From NCBI GenBank assembly GCA_038373885.1, contig JAWZYV010000069.1, positions 248,001 to 312,000 on the forward strand: DNA of 64,000 nt, written 5' to 3'. The first letter of the stretch is position 1; the number at the start of each line of letters is the position of its first letter. The stretch comes from Cheiracanthium punctorium (Eukaryota; Arthropoda; Arachnida; Araneae; Cheiracanthiidae). The translations under genes and the position numbers were made by a program. The notes below the pieces were generated by a model. That model was not told where the DNA came from. It saw only the letters and a list, made by a program, of their open reading frames with translations, and did not search any database. Positions 25,201-35,289 of the stretch are shown one piece after another.

Positions 25201-25648
25201 AATTTCTTTCCTTGTGAGAAACTATTTCTACATCAACAGCAAGAAACGTTGCTAATAAAGCTACTTTTATAACACACTACTTTTACTCACATACTATGGA
25301 TTCAACATCTTAAAAGAGGTATTTAATAAGTAATTTAAAACGTATTTTTTTAGAATAAAAAGTATTAAGTTAATAACAAAACGCATTTTAACAATAATCA
25401 TTTTACGTCATTATTTTTACCACAACGAATATATACTTCCACTGAGAATACTCTCATACTACTTCCACTGAGAAATATAAATGCTAATAAATTTGTTTTT
25501 ATAATCTTTACGATGATGAAAAAACATATCTTATAAAAAAGGGGAGGAAACTAACATTTTTAGGAGGTTAAAATATAAAGTTATTGGCCGCTAATAATTT
25601 TTTTTTCTTTTTGGTACTCGGAGGGGGGCGTGGAAATTAAACACCTTA
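22228..25648. other. Unannotated stretch, mostly AT-rich
   Basis: No transposon ends recognised. A C-run lies at 22261-22271 and a T-run at 23577-23599. A single minus-strand frame at 23089-23271 is listed separately as a weak exon candidate. Confidence 0.4.
23089..23271 (-). other. Possible orphan coding exon (weak)
   Basis: A 60-codon frame opens with MQFCACKHGKVLCCDRLEF and ends SSFLFKASVS before a stop. It is cysteine-rich at the start and less AT-biased at third positions than its surroundings. An AG lies just upstream on minus (GGATTTAG before GCATG), so a terminal exon is imaginable. I recognise no domain and no neighbouring exon, so a chance ORF is at least as likely. Confidence 0.15.
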
Positions 25649-25723
25649 CACATACAGTGCTGCCAAGTCTCCGGCTTTTTGCGGGAGATTTCCCACCACA
25701 ATTTTTTGACAGTTTTATTTTAC

Positions 25724-25908
25724 ACTAGCTGCGTGCCCGTTCTTCGCACGGTAGGAAACGAAAAATTTCCTCACATGTGTAATTCGAATTAATTTCAGTG
25801 ATGTGGAATCTAGAAAAAGCAAAATTATTTCACTCTTGACTTAAAAGTTGCGTCATATATGTAATAATCTGAGATCATTGCAATATAATGACACACACAC
25901 ACACACGC

Positions 25909-25965
<57 letters not shown>

Positions 25966-26703
25966 ATTAATTAATTTTTCTTCTCACAAATAAATCCAGT
26001 ATTCATAAAAGGAAATCGAGCCAAGCAAAGAAATCGTCTGCTCGCGGGACCCGTTTTTATTTATTTTTTTCAACTGGCAATTTTAATCATTGTTACTGTA
26101 TCCATGACAACCAAACCGCAAGATATCAAACCGAAACTCATAAGCAGGTACTACTGAAATGAAAATCCTTTTTTACTTAAAAATTCGTAAAAATTCTCCT
26201 AATTTATATTTTTCCCCCGTTCTTCTTTTAAAAGTGGGCGAATTGTGTGCTCCGTCTTTTGCCCAAATATAAAAAAGTTACGACAGATAGAATTCAAGAT
26301 GCAGCAGTTTTAAAAATATTTTTCGAAAGTCAGCGTCAAATTTAATTTTATTTGTAAAATTCCCAAAAATCTGCAAATTATGTTACACAGTCCGAACAAA
26401 TAGTTTTTAAAAGAAAATTTTCTCCTCTATACGATGATGTAAATATCGTTTTCTTGCGAGCTCAATTACCGGCGTTATTATGTATTACGCAAGAAAAATC
26501 GCTAAAAATCGGACAAAACATAAAATAAAACATTTTCTAATTCGAATTTCGAAAAAATCGCTTCGAGGTGTGTCGAGACCCGTCTTGGAGAATTTCCGTA
26601 CAAAATTTGGTAGGTCTACGATCACCCGTTTCGGAGCTACGCGAGACACAGACAGACAGACAAACAAACGGACAGTTTACACTCTGTTTTATTTATATAG
26701 ATA
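25724..26703 (+). repeat. Dispersed repeat family R1, copy 1 (nested)
   Basis: The head reads ACTAGCTGCGTGCCCGTTCT with a CGTGCCCG/CGCACGG hairpin. The tail carries CAGACAGACAGACAAACAAA and then TTTTATTTATATAGATAGAT. The last 700 bases match 35290-36000 on minus, and the last 170 match 48505-48666 on plus. Head and tail styles resemble non-autonomous SINE- or RTE-related repeats of arthropods, but I cannot assign the class. Overlapping ORFs around 26480-26795 belong to the repeat. Confidence 0.7.
25890..25964. repeat. (CA)n microsatellite
   Basis: An AC tract of about 75 bases with two GC interruptions near its start, lying inside the R1 copy. Confidence 0.97.
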
Positions 26704-26789
26704 GATTAAATATTTGGGCTTATTTTAAGTATAAATTAGTGGTGGGAAATCTCCCGAAAAAAGCCGGAGACTTGGCAGCTCTGCACATA

Positions 26790-27813
26790 AAATGATAATC
26801 ATGCACCTTTTACGCAATCAAACATCCACTAAGAAAAAAAAAATGTTCTTTTAAAGAACATTTAATATTTTGCTTTACAGTAACACAATAAATAATCTCG
26901 AATTCTTACGTTGCCATCATATTACAAAGGCAAACATATTGAGAACATACCGGATAAAAGAAAAGAAGAAGAAATTTAGCATATTTATCCCAAAAGACTT
27001 ACATTTCCGAAAAAGGGGGATAACAGAGGATAAAAAATGAGACGCATTTCTATATCCTATTACTCCGCAACACAACACAGTCTGGAAGTTACAAGAGCAC
27101 TCGAAAGTCGCAAGGTATTCATTGCAAATAAAGATAAATGCAACATGATCCGCTTTTACAATTTCTTGTATCCATACAATGGAACAATGTGAGTCTCAGA
27201 TTGCTAAAATGCGAACTTGAAACCTTTTTATTCTCCAAGAGTAGAGTGCCATATTTCCTACGAAATAAAATAACAGCTCGATTATAAATTTCACGCCCTA
27301 AACAGGTAACGCAGATTTATTAGTACAAATATATATTTCCAAAATGGAATAATATGCGGCATACCTTTAAGTTTAAACGTAATGTAACCACTTCGTAACT
27401 GTTTTCTTTGATATTTCATCACAGTGTATTTCGGAAAAAATCTTACGTATTTTTGGTACATAAATACAAATAAACTGTCCAGCATTTCAAATTTTTAGAA
27501 CGTCACTTCAGAAGCTATACTATACACTGAGAAATAAACGATAAACCTGTATCAATTATGATACTTTTAAAAGAAATCTAAAAATTGAACATTTTACAGA
27601 ATGTTTCACTTTTTGAAGCTTTCATAAAAAGCATCGTTTTTTCGTTACAGTGTGTATTGCAGCTTATAAAGAATCATTGTGAATTTTTACTAGTCCCTGG
27701 CACAATTAGTTTATTTTAATTTGTGTGCGTAGACAGGGAGGAAGAATTTAATTCTTCGGAATATACCCTTTTTACGGTGCCTTATCTGTTTTTTTTCATT
27801 TTCGGTTCAGTAA
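26790..27813. other. Unannotated stretch
   Basis: No gene, RNA or transposon end recognised. The 64-codon minus ORF at 27291-27485 has no motif. Confidence 0.4.
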
Positions 27814-28285
27814 CTAGGGTAGGTGCACCAGCAATCGACACTTTGCCCGATAATTTATTACAATACGCTTTTATTACAGAGCTGTTATCAAATGATACTA
27901 TTTAGTACCTATTTAGACATTTGTCTTCAATTTTATGTACTTTTATTTTACCTCCAGAGGATTCTAGTCTGATTCTCAGTAGCTGGCTTAATCCTGAAAT
28001 TAATATTAGTTCACTATCAAGCTTTTTCTATTTGAAGCACATTTCTTTTTAGAAATAATATAAACTGAATTGTATTATATAATAGTAGATAAAGTAAATA
28101 TGTAGAGATTTTTTTATAAATAAATAAATTTATTTAAGATGGGGTGTCAATTATTGGGTAAGAAAATATGGATTTCACCAATAATTGACACATGTTAGTT
28201 ACTGGCGTTTTAGCCAAGTTTCATTTGCATACAATTTCTGGTAAATAGCTATTGAGAAGGTCATCTTTAGCTAATTTTCAATATA

Positions 28286-28335
28286 CAGGGCATCCCAAAA
28301 AGATGGTAGCATGCTTTAATTCTTTAACTATTAGA
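28286..28335 (+). mobile_element. Single end of a CAGGGYATCCC TA-flanked MITE
   Basis: After TA at 28284-28285 comes CAGGGCATCCCAAAAAGATG, then GCTTTAATTCTTTA. This matches the left end of the complete MITE at 52717-52908. The opposite end is not recognisable, so the copy is probably truncated. Confidence 0.55.
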
Positions 28336-28664
28336 ACTTTTATCAAATGGTGCTATTAAGTTTGATTGACAACTCAATAGGTCATTCCTCTCCTGTAACT
28401 CAATTCTGCTTGATTCACTATAGATATTTTAGTATACCTCCAGAAAACTGCGTAAATTTTCAGAAATCTAAAACGGCAAATAGACATTAAAAAGATCGAA
28501 GAAATTTTTAAAAATTAAATAGTTACCTAATATATTATCTCCGGACGCTTTATAGTGATTCCATTTTTTTTAATGCAATTTTGCAAAGTTTTAAAATTTA
28601 TTCAAACTGAAAACATTAAATAAAATAAAATCAGACATTTATTGTTTTAGTCATTATTGATCAT

Positions 28665-29790
28665 CATGTTACTAAATTTCATTCTATTCTCTAAAGCTGT
28701 TCTTGGGGGATACGCGAACAAACATTTATCGATTTTTACAAAATCTCAAAATCTTTGAAACAATTTTGGCATCTACAGTTCACATATTAACTTGCCACAT
28801 AATCTAATTTAAAATTTCATTTATTCCATTACAATTTTCCAGGAATGGAACAAACATTTTCTCGATTTCCGCAAAATTTCAAAATCTATTTTTAAAAAAT
28901 TGAAATACTTTGACACTCATTGTTTAAGTGACCATTTATGATTATGCTAAATTTTATTTCATTCCCTTCAAAGGTTTATACGTGATAGAAAAAAAAATAC
29001 TGACACATTTTAAATAATTTTTTCAAAATCTCAAAATCTAATCCAAATTTCCAAAAAATTGGGCACCTATAGTTAAAGTTGCATACTCATCTATTATGTC
29101 ACCAAATTTCATTTCGTTCGCTTTAGTCGTTCTTACATGATGTGTGAAAAAAAAATAATAATAATACGCATTTTAAGAAGATTTTCAAAAAAAATCTCGA
29201 AATCTAATATATATTTTTTAAAAATTCGCTGCCTATAGTTTAAGTTGAGTGACCCCCCCCCCCCCTTTCATACCGCTAATTTTCATTTCATTTGCTTTAG
29301 TCGTTAACGCATAATGCGCAAACAAATATTTACACTGTTTGAAACTATTTTCGACAAATCTCAGAATCTAATCGAAACTTTAAAGAAGAAAAAAAAAAAT
29401 TGACTCTTATAGTTCAAATTGAGTGACCACTTATCATATCATCAAATTTCATCTCAGTCCCTTTAGCAAAAATTACGTGATATGCGAACAAATATTTAGG
29501 CAGTTTGATACAATTTTTGCAAAATCTCAATATCTGATAACATTTTTTTTTAATTTGACGTTATAGTTTAAATAGGGGGATCAAGTATTATGTCACCAAA
29601 TTTCAATTCATTCGCCTTAGTCACTATTACGTGATGCGCGAACAAAAATCTTCGCAGTTTGAAACGATTTTTGCAAAATCTCAAAATCTGATCAGAATTG
29701 TTTCAAAATTTGACTCCAATAGTTTAAATTGAGTGACTTTCTATCATGTCACCAAATTTCACTTCATTTTTTTGAGTCATTTTTACGTTA
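28665..29790. repeat. Diverged tandem array, ~8 units of ~135-175 bp
   Basis: Each unit carries, in order, CACCAAATTTCATTTCATTC, TTTAGTCGTT.TTACGTGATG, GCGAACAAATATTT, TTGCAAAATCTCAAAATCTA and ATAGTTTAAGTTGAGTGACC, with substitutions and small indels. Unit starts lie near 28665, 28800, 28935, 29095, 29270, 29440, 29590 and 29745. Some units have poly-A or poly-C expansions (for example 29252-29266). The same unit occurs at 10085-10400. Confidence 0.8.
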
Positions 29791-30102
29791 TTGCATTATA
29801 AATTAAAACAGCATGTTTTTCTACTCATTTCTTACGTGTCAATTACTGGAGTAGGAAGTATCAATCACAGGGGCCAAATTTTGTTCTTGGCGTCAATTAC
29901 TGGTGTCGCCACCATGAGAACATATAAAATACAAAAAATTGAAATTTCCAATATTCTGTATAATAAATTATACTTACAGGAATTTTCAAAGTTCAGTTTT
30001 GAAAACAAAAATTTTGTTTCTAGATAGTTTTAGTAATTAGCAATTACTAGTTAATACTTATTATTGCTCTTAAAGTGTCAATTACTGGTGCCCTTACCCT
30101 AA

Positions 30103-30530
30103 TTCTCTTCTATATTCCACAGAATTTCTTTGAAAAGCTAATAGTCTGATTATTATGTAAGGGGGAGGGGGGGGGGGAGACTTTCTCTCTCTCTTTTATG
30201 AAAGAAAGCGCCTTTTAGTCGAAAGTTTTGGCAAACATTACTTTGAAGCAACACGACTTGTAGCAAATCGCAAAAAATATTCTCCATTTTGGGGACCTTT
30301 TAAGTGCAAGTTAATCTCATCCATTTGAGATGTATAGTTCTAAAATTAAAAAGCCCCACATATTTTCAAATCTTTTTTTTTTATTACACTCCTAAACAAC
30401 GGTTATAGCTATTATAATTGGTCTATATTAATTCCTTTAAGATTTGAATAATAACAAATAACAACAAAGAAAGACTTTACGAAGCTATATGATAAATCGG
30501 TATAAATTTGGCAACTAAAAGCAGAAAAGA

Positions 30531-30565
<35 letters not shown>

Positions 30566-30697
30566 CTTAGCTACTTTCACTATTGGAATCGTCCCATTTT
30601 AAAATTTTTTGCATCTCTCCACTCTATAATTATTTTCGACACCATCAGAGAAGACTTGAATTAAAATATATTCAGACAATTATAGTATTCAGTTATA
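30103..30697. other. Unannotated stretch with homopolymer runs
   Basis: G-run with CT-rich sequence at 30162-30196 and a long T-run at 30534-30562. No gene seen. Confidence 0.4.
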
Positions 30698-31255
30698 AAG
30701 GGTTTTCCAATAGGTATGGTGCAATTTTAAATGGTTAGAATGGCAACACTGCGTATTCTTCTTTGATATTTCTTGTGTCATTTGTATGCTATGCAATTTA
30801 ATCATGGAAAAATATATGCTTGAGCAACGTTACGAAATTATAAAATTGTTTTATCAAAATCAGTGTTCATGTGTGAATACTAAAAGAAATTTTAGAATTC
30901 GTGGACGACATTATTCAGTTCTTGTGATGTAACACTTTCTGATTTCTTTCTTTGGGGATATGTCAAGTCACAGATTTATGCTAATAATCCAATAACAATT
31001 GAGCAATTAAAAACCAACATTGAATGTGTTATTCGTGAAATAACATCAAATTTATGTGAAAGAGTGATGGAAAATTGGGTTGACAGAATGCGTTATGTAC
31101 AGAGAAGAAGTGTTCACATGAACATTATTATTTTTCTTATTTAATGGCATAATGTAAGCTTTCGAATAAATTTAAAAAAATTATGTCTCACTGAATACTT
31201 TATGTGTATTTTTTTATTTTTAAATTGCATCCCAGCAATGAACGAGCCTCCCGTA
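30698..31255 (+). mobile_element. Mariner-like element, internally deleted
   Basis: The left end AAGGGTTTTCCAATAGGTAT follows a TA (30696-30697). The right end contains AAATTGCATCCCAGC, a weak inverted match to the left-end AATAGGTATGGTGCAATTTTAAA. Boundaries are approximate. It encloses the deleted transposase at 30804-31144. Confidence 0.6.
30804..31144 (+). pseudogene. Mariner/Tc-like transposase, deletion derivative
   Basis: The N-terminal frame starts MEKYMLEQRYEIIKLFYQNQ, typical of the first helix-turn-helix of a mariner-type transposase, and stops after about 40 codons. A shifted frame from about 30930 reads LSDFFLWGYVKSQIY, matching the family's segment after the last catalytic residue, and continues to ERVMENWVDRMRY and a TAA at 31142-31144. 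About 340 bp remain of an expected 1 kb. The junction near 30905-30935 removes all three catalytic acidic residues, so this is a non-autonomous relic. Confidence 0.8.
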
Positions 31256-31424
31256 AGAACGGTTTGAACTAGTTGAACGCCAGGTAATTTAGCAGTATAA
31301 TTCAAATTTTAGTAATCTTCCCTATTCCTATTAAATACAGGGATAACTTTAAGAGGTTTTCACATATTTATTACCAATGTGCATTTGCATACTTCATAAT
31401 AATCCAATAAGAAAGAACAATTAG

Positions 31425-31664
31425 ATCAGTAGAAAAACAGAAAATAATATCAAGACCAAGAAATTAATAAAAAGCAGTCTATCATGTTGCACATTATGCA
31501 ACGCAAAATCAAAAATCATTAAACACTTCTTAAAAAACGCCAAAACAAACTACTGGGGCGGAGTTAAGAAGCAGAAGAAAAAACAACTTCGCCTTCGACG
31601 AACAATCAAGTATACAGGATCAAAAGGCAAGTTCTACCTGGTTGAAAAGCCAGACTTCGATTAA
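31425..31664 (+). other. Unexplained 79-codon open frame without ATG
   Basis: The frame follows a TAG at 31422-31424, contains no ATG and stays open to TAA at 31662-31664. The second half is lysine/arginine-rich and compositionally protein-like: CCTLCNAKSKIIKHFLKNAK, then YWGGVKKQKKKQLRLRR and KFYLVEKPDFD. A CC..C cluster precedes the basic region. Several AG dinucleotides lie at its start, but no good polypyrimidine tract does. It could be a terminal exon, a retrogene fragment or chance. I recognise no family. Confidence 0.3.
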
Positions 31665-31997
31665 AAAAAATATATATATATCTATCATTATTATCCCGCG
31701 TTTATTCTTCTCACATTTGCAGACACATCCATATAGGCGTATTTGATTACTTAAAAGGAGAGGTGACAGCGATGTATAAGCTACTCATCATATGATGGAG
31801 TGATAAGTTTTCTCGATTTAGGTAGACGGAATAAACATTAGAAGATTTTACTGCCGCTTTCAAGAAGATTGTTTTTATTAGCATTTAAATTATTTTAGTT
31901 CAGTACTAGTGCGTTTTGTTTGTTTTCGGACTGCATTATTATACTACTTCTGAAATCATTTCGGAATAGCAGAAAGAAAACTAAAAACCAACATATA

Positions 31998-33518
31998 CAC
32001 TGCTCAAATCAATTAAAGGATAGTGTAAGTTTTATATAAAACAACGGTATAAGAGATTTTTTTTTTCTTCAGAAAATGGTAGAAGACAGTCAAAAATGCA
32101 AATTTTTCACATTTTCAAACATTGGAGTATGCAAATTTTTAGTTTGACGTTGAAAACGACGCTTTAGTGGCAGCGAATGAAATTTGACCTCCAACTTAAA
32201 AGTTAAAGCGGAAAAGAATGATCGACATTCCGTCGGTGCTTTGTTTTGATGACTGCAATGTCTCAACGAAGGATTTTAACTGAATCAGAAGTTTGGAGTG
32301 TTGTTGGTCGGTTAGAAGGGGGCGAAACACGTCGAAGTAGCAGAAGCCTTTGTAGTCGCACAAAGTGCGATATCAAGGATCTGGAACCGTTTCATAGAGA
32401 CTAGAAATGCAAGACGAAGACCAGGGCAACGTCGTAGATTTGCAACAACGCCCAATGAAAATCGATATTTAACGCTGACTGCTCGGAGACACCGAAATAT
32501 GAATGCAACTCTTCTTCGACAACTATTTCATTCGGCTAGTGGCACAAGAGTTTCAACTCAAACTGTCCCAAACCAACTCCACGCTGCAGGTCTGTATGCT
32601 CGCCGACCAATGAAATTTGTGTATGTGTTTGGTTAATCGCAAGGCATCGTAGGACATGCAGGGAGTGGGCAACTGAGCATGTCAACTGGGCGAGAAGCGA
32701 ATGGCGCAATATTCTTTTCTCTGACGATTCCCGCTTTTCTATTCATCTTGATAATAGGCGTACTTTCATCTGGAGGGATCATGGCACTAGGAAGATTTTG
32801 CAGTGGGGGAGTGTTGGTCTATGCTGGTATCTCCATTGATGGGCGCACCGATCTCCACATCATTCGGAATGGAGCTGTGACTGGTCCTGGATATAGGGAT
32901 ATGAGATTCTCAGACCTTTTGTTTTCCATTATGCTGCAGCAATTGGAGATAACTTCATGCTAATGGATGACAACTGCTGGCCACATCGTGCACGCTTGGT
33001 AGATGACTTCTTTTTCGAGGAAGGGATCGTACGAATGGAATGGCCAGCGTATTCTCCGGACATGAACCCAATAGAACATTTTTGAGACAATCCAGGGAGG
33101 CGAGTTGCAGGCCGCCCACCACCCCCACATACTCTCCGAGAACTGGAAATAGCTCTTCTGGAGGAGTAGGACAGAATACCCACAACTCCTCATTAATAGC
33201 CTCACTGACTCCATGCCTGAAAGGTGTTCAAAGCTGTTAGCAGTCCGGAGAAATTATACATCCTTTTAAAAACATTTTCCTTCAAGGAAAAACCTTTTTT
33301 ATTCGTTTTTTTCTCACATGTACAAATTGTGTTTTTTTTTTTCTTTTTGTACCCAAATGCTCAATAAAATGCATTATTTTCTGCTAAGCATGTGTTTTTT
33401 TTTTTTTCTTTTATCATATAGACTACCACGTTTGTCGATTATGTATTTATCACGTAAACAATTGCCCGTAGCAAGGTCCACCCATAACCTCAATATCCTT
33501 TAATTGTTTTGAGCAGTG
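31998..33518 (+). mobile_element. Full-length but dead Tc1-family transposon
   Basis: Termini are CACTGCTCAAATCAATTAAA at 31998 and, reversed from 33518, CACTGCTCAAAACAATTAAA. TA precedes the left end; the right flank is CA, likely a mutated TA. At 1521 bp it has the size expected of a complete Tc1-like element, with a single transposase gene between the ends. Confidence 0.9.
32249..33269 (+). pseudogene. Tc1 transposase pseudogene (DD34E)
   Basis: Translation from the ATG at 32249 gives MSQRRILTESEVWSVVGRLE, the start of the first DNA-binding domain, followed by a GQRRRFATTP AT-hook-like linker near 32420-32455. The frame then shifts near 32600-32640 and again further on. The catalytic motifs lie in successive frames: FSDDSRFS (first D), LMDDNCWPHR (second D) and SPDMNPIEH (E). 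Counting between the second D and the E gives 34 residues, which places it in the Tc1 group. A TGA lies directly after NPIEHF. The end reads RRNYTSF then TAA. Several frameshifts and stops make it non-functional. Confidence 0.9.
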
Positions 33519-33748
33519 CAGTAATAATGCACGCACGGTTAATTTTCGATTAACTGCTTTGCGAATTATCTCCGATATTGAATTCATATTTCATTCCCGA
33601 TATTGAATATTGGAGCATCACTTTGTGACAAAATGATGCTTAGAAAGCTCTAATCACAAATAAAGAATAAACGTTTTGATTTGAAAGACACAGTTGTTCG
33701 AGATCTATAGCACTTATATGGCTTTCATCTCAGTTGTTCCGAAGTACA
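33519..33748. other. Unannotated spacer
   Basis: A local repeat of TATTGAATATT-like words lies near 33577-33612. No gene or element end recognised. Confidence 0.35.
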
Positions 33749-33886
33749 AGTTCATTTTTTTTGTTGCAAGAACAATATACAGCACAAGGACGGACAATTT
33801 TACAACCACACCCAAAGCCGGGAGTCGAACCCGGGCCCAAAGGATGGTAGTAGGGCGTGCTAGCCACTACACCGCCTGGGCGGCAG
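33749..33886 (-). mobile_element. tRNA-derived SINE, family S2 (copy 2)
   Basis: On minus it begins CCGCCCAGGCGGTGTAGTGG, with GTAGTGGCTAGC as A-box region and GGGTTCGACTCCCGG as B box/T arm. The body carries TGTAAAATTGTCCGTCC, shared with the copy at 22012-22227, and ends in an A-run (T-run at 33757-33763 on plus). Confidence 0.8.
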
Positions 33887-34096
33887 TAAACGTTTTAAAA
33901 CGGAAAAGTACATATATAAACAAACCTGTAAATGCAGATAATTGTTTGTGTATAGCGACAGTTTCGGTTTTTCAATTAACAAATAATTACTGAAATAAAT
34001 TTGCTTACTTTTTATTTATTCAGGCTTAAATTTTATTTTAGTGGCTTAAAATTTCAAAACTCTTTCTGGTATTAAATTACCATAAGTGGAATTATT

Positions 34097-34377
34097 ACAC
34101 GCTTAAACCCAAAGAGCGAAAAAAACGATGCATAGCGGAGCGATCAGTTTCCATGGAAACTTACCGGTTTTTCCGCACAAGGGCTCCTTAAGTAGTCGTT
34201 TTACTGAGAAATCCTCTCACGCTTCCTCGTTTTCCGAGAATTTCTCCCCTCGCTTATTGTTATATTCCGCTCCGCTCTTGTGATCGAAAAACGCTCCTAA
34301 AGGAGAAGCTCACTTTTGAAAACTGGCTCACTTTTCGCTCCGACTGATCGAATTTCGCTCGTTTGGTTTAAGCGTGT
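34097..34377. mobile_element. GC-rich MITE with ACACGCTTAAACC ends
   Basis: The left end ACACGCTTAAACCCAAAGAG and the reversed right end ACACGCTTAAACCAAACGAG are near-perfect inverted repeats that continue into GCGAAA. The interior is rich in CGCTC and GAGCG words, far above local GC content. No transposase frame and no clear target duplication. The superfamily is unknown. Confidence 0.72.
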
Positions 34378-35289
34378 AGAGTTACTGAATTTGTACTAAC
34401 TCTCTTTTAATAGAAATATTTTATTCGTTAATTTGAAGTATTCATAAAACTGAAGCTCGTTATAACAAGATTTTACAGTACATGCGTATTTTGATTATTC
34501 TGAGGCAAAGACATTGTAAATTTTTTTATGGGATATCAAAAAGGCAACAGTCTAAAAATAAGTTTCTAAAATTTACAAAGCTGACTATCCATAAGCGAAA
34601 TACGCGTATCATTTATTGTTATTTTGTAATCGAGCTACTGTGTGACATATTGTTTGCTCCATTTGACGTCACTGAACTGTTAATTTGGATTTTTGCACAT
34701 GCGTTATTGTTATTGCACTAATGTTTAGATCTAGCTGATGTCGTTCGCAACGTGGAAATATCGTCGATTTTGGTACCGCATACGTTAGCGTATTATATAA
34801 GTAGATTACTATAATTCTCTTTATTTATTCACAGGTCTGAATTACTATAGCAAACAGTTTCTTCGGTATTCTTAAAAAAGTGTAAATAAAATGAAACTGA
34901 TTTTTTATGTATATGCATAATTCACTATTCATTCGAAATTACAATATGTCACATTGTCTATTTTAACAGAAATATTTCACTTCTATTTAAATAGACAATT
35001 AATTGCGATTGCAATTAATTCAAATTAATGTCGAACATACCAAGTTAACTATAACAATAACTAACGTATTAAGTAAAAAAGACAGAAATTCCGTCAAGTT
35101 TTTACAAAGCAAATAGGAACACTATAACTAGTGTACATATTGTTCCGACCCCGGGTAAGCCGGAGACTGGGCATGAGAAAAAGTATCATATTTGTTTCCT
35201 TAATTTAATAAATATTTTACTGTTACTTAATTACTTGGAAATGTCAATGTTAAATCTCAGAATAACTAAAAATTAAATAAAAGCTTCTT
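34378..35289. other. Unannotated stretch
   Basis: Nothing recognised. TGTTCCGACCCCGGGTAAGC near 35140-35159 looks foreign in composition but no partner was found. Confidence 0.35.

Larger units (their letters stand above)
25655..26783. mobile_element. MITE with CAGNGCTGCCAAGTC ends, split by an insertion
   Basis: The left terminus reads CAGTGCTGCCAAGTCTCCGG; the right terminus, reversed, reads CAGAGCTGCCAAGTCTCCGG. Inverted-repeat identity extends about 44 bp through GGGAGATTTCCCACCA with few mismatches. CACATA flanks it on both sides (25649-25654 and 26784-26789). Most of the interior is the separate dispersed repeat at 25724-26703, so the original element was short. Confidence 0.75.
27814..30102. 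mobile_element. Candidate inverted-repeat element with subterminal motif repeats
   Basis: The left arm at 27814-27844 (CTAGGGTAGGTGCACCAGCA...) and the right arm at 30072-30102 are reverse complements at 26 of 31 positions. A shared motif close to TGTCAATTACTGG recurs inside in both orientations: 28145-28157 (plus), 28178-28190 (minus), 29837-29849 and 29892-29903 (plus), besides the two ends. Between them is the ~155-bp tandem array. No transposase frame is visible, so it would be non-autonomous. The superfamily is not recognised and no clear target duplication was found. Confidence 0.5.

Noticed and set aside
28665..29790. The regularly repeated units were considered as a CRISPR array
   Set aside because: Units are ~155 bp, diverged and without separate spacers, in an animal-type genome; this is an ordinary tandem repeat.
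32929..33240. Several overlapping ORFs at the 3' part of the Tc1 element
   Set aside because: They are out-of-frame shadows of the transposase pseudogene.
35135..35170. TGTTCCGACCCCGGGTAAGC considered as the start of an LTR
   Set aside because: No second LTR, primer-binding site or polyprotein could be found.
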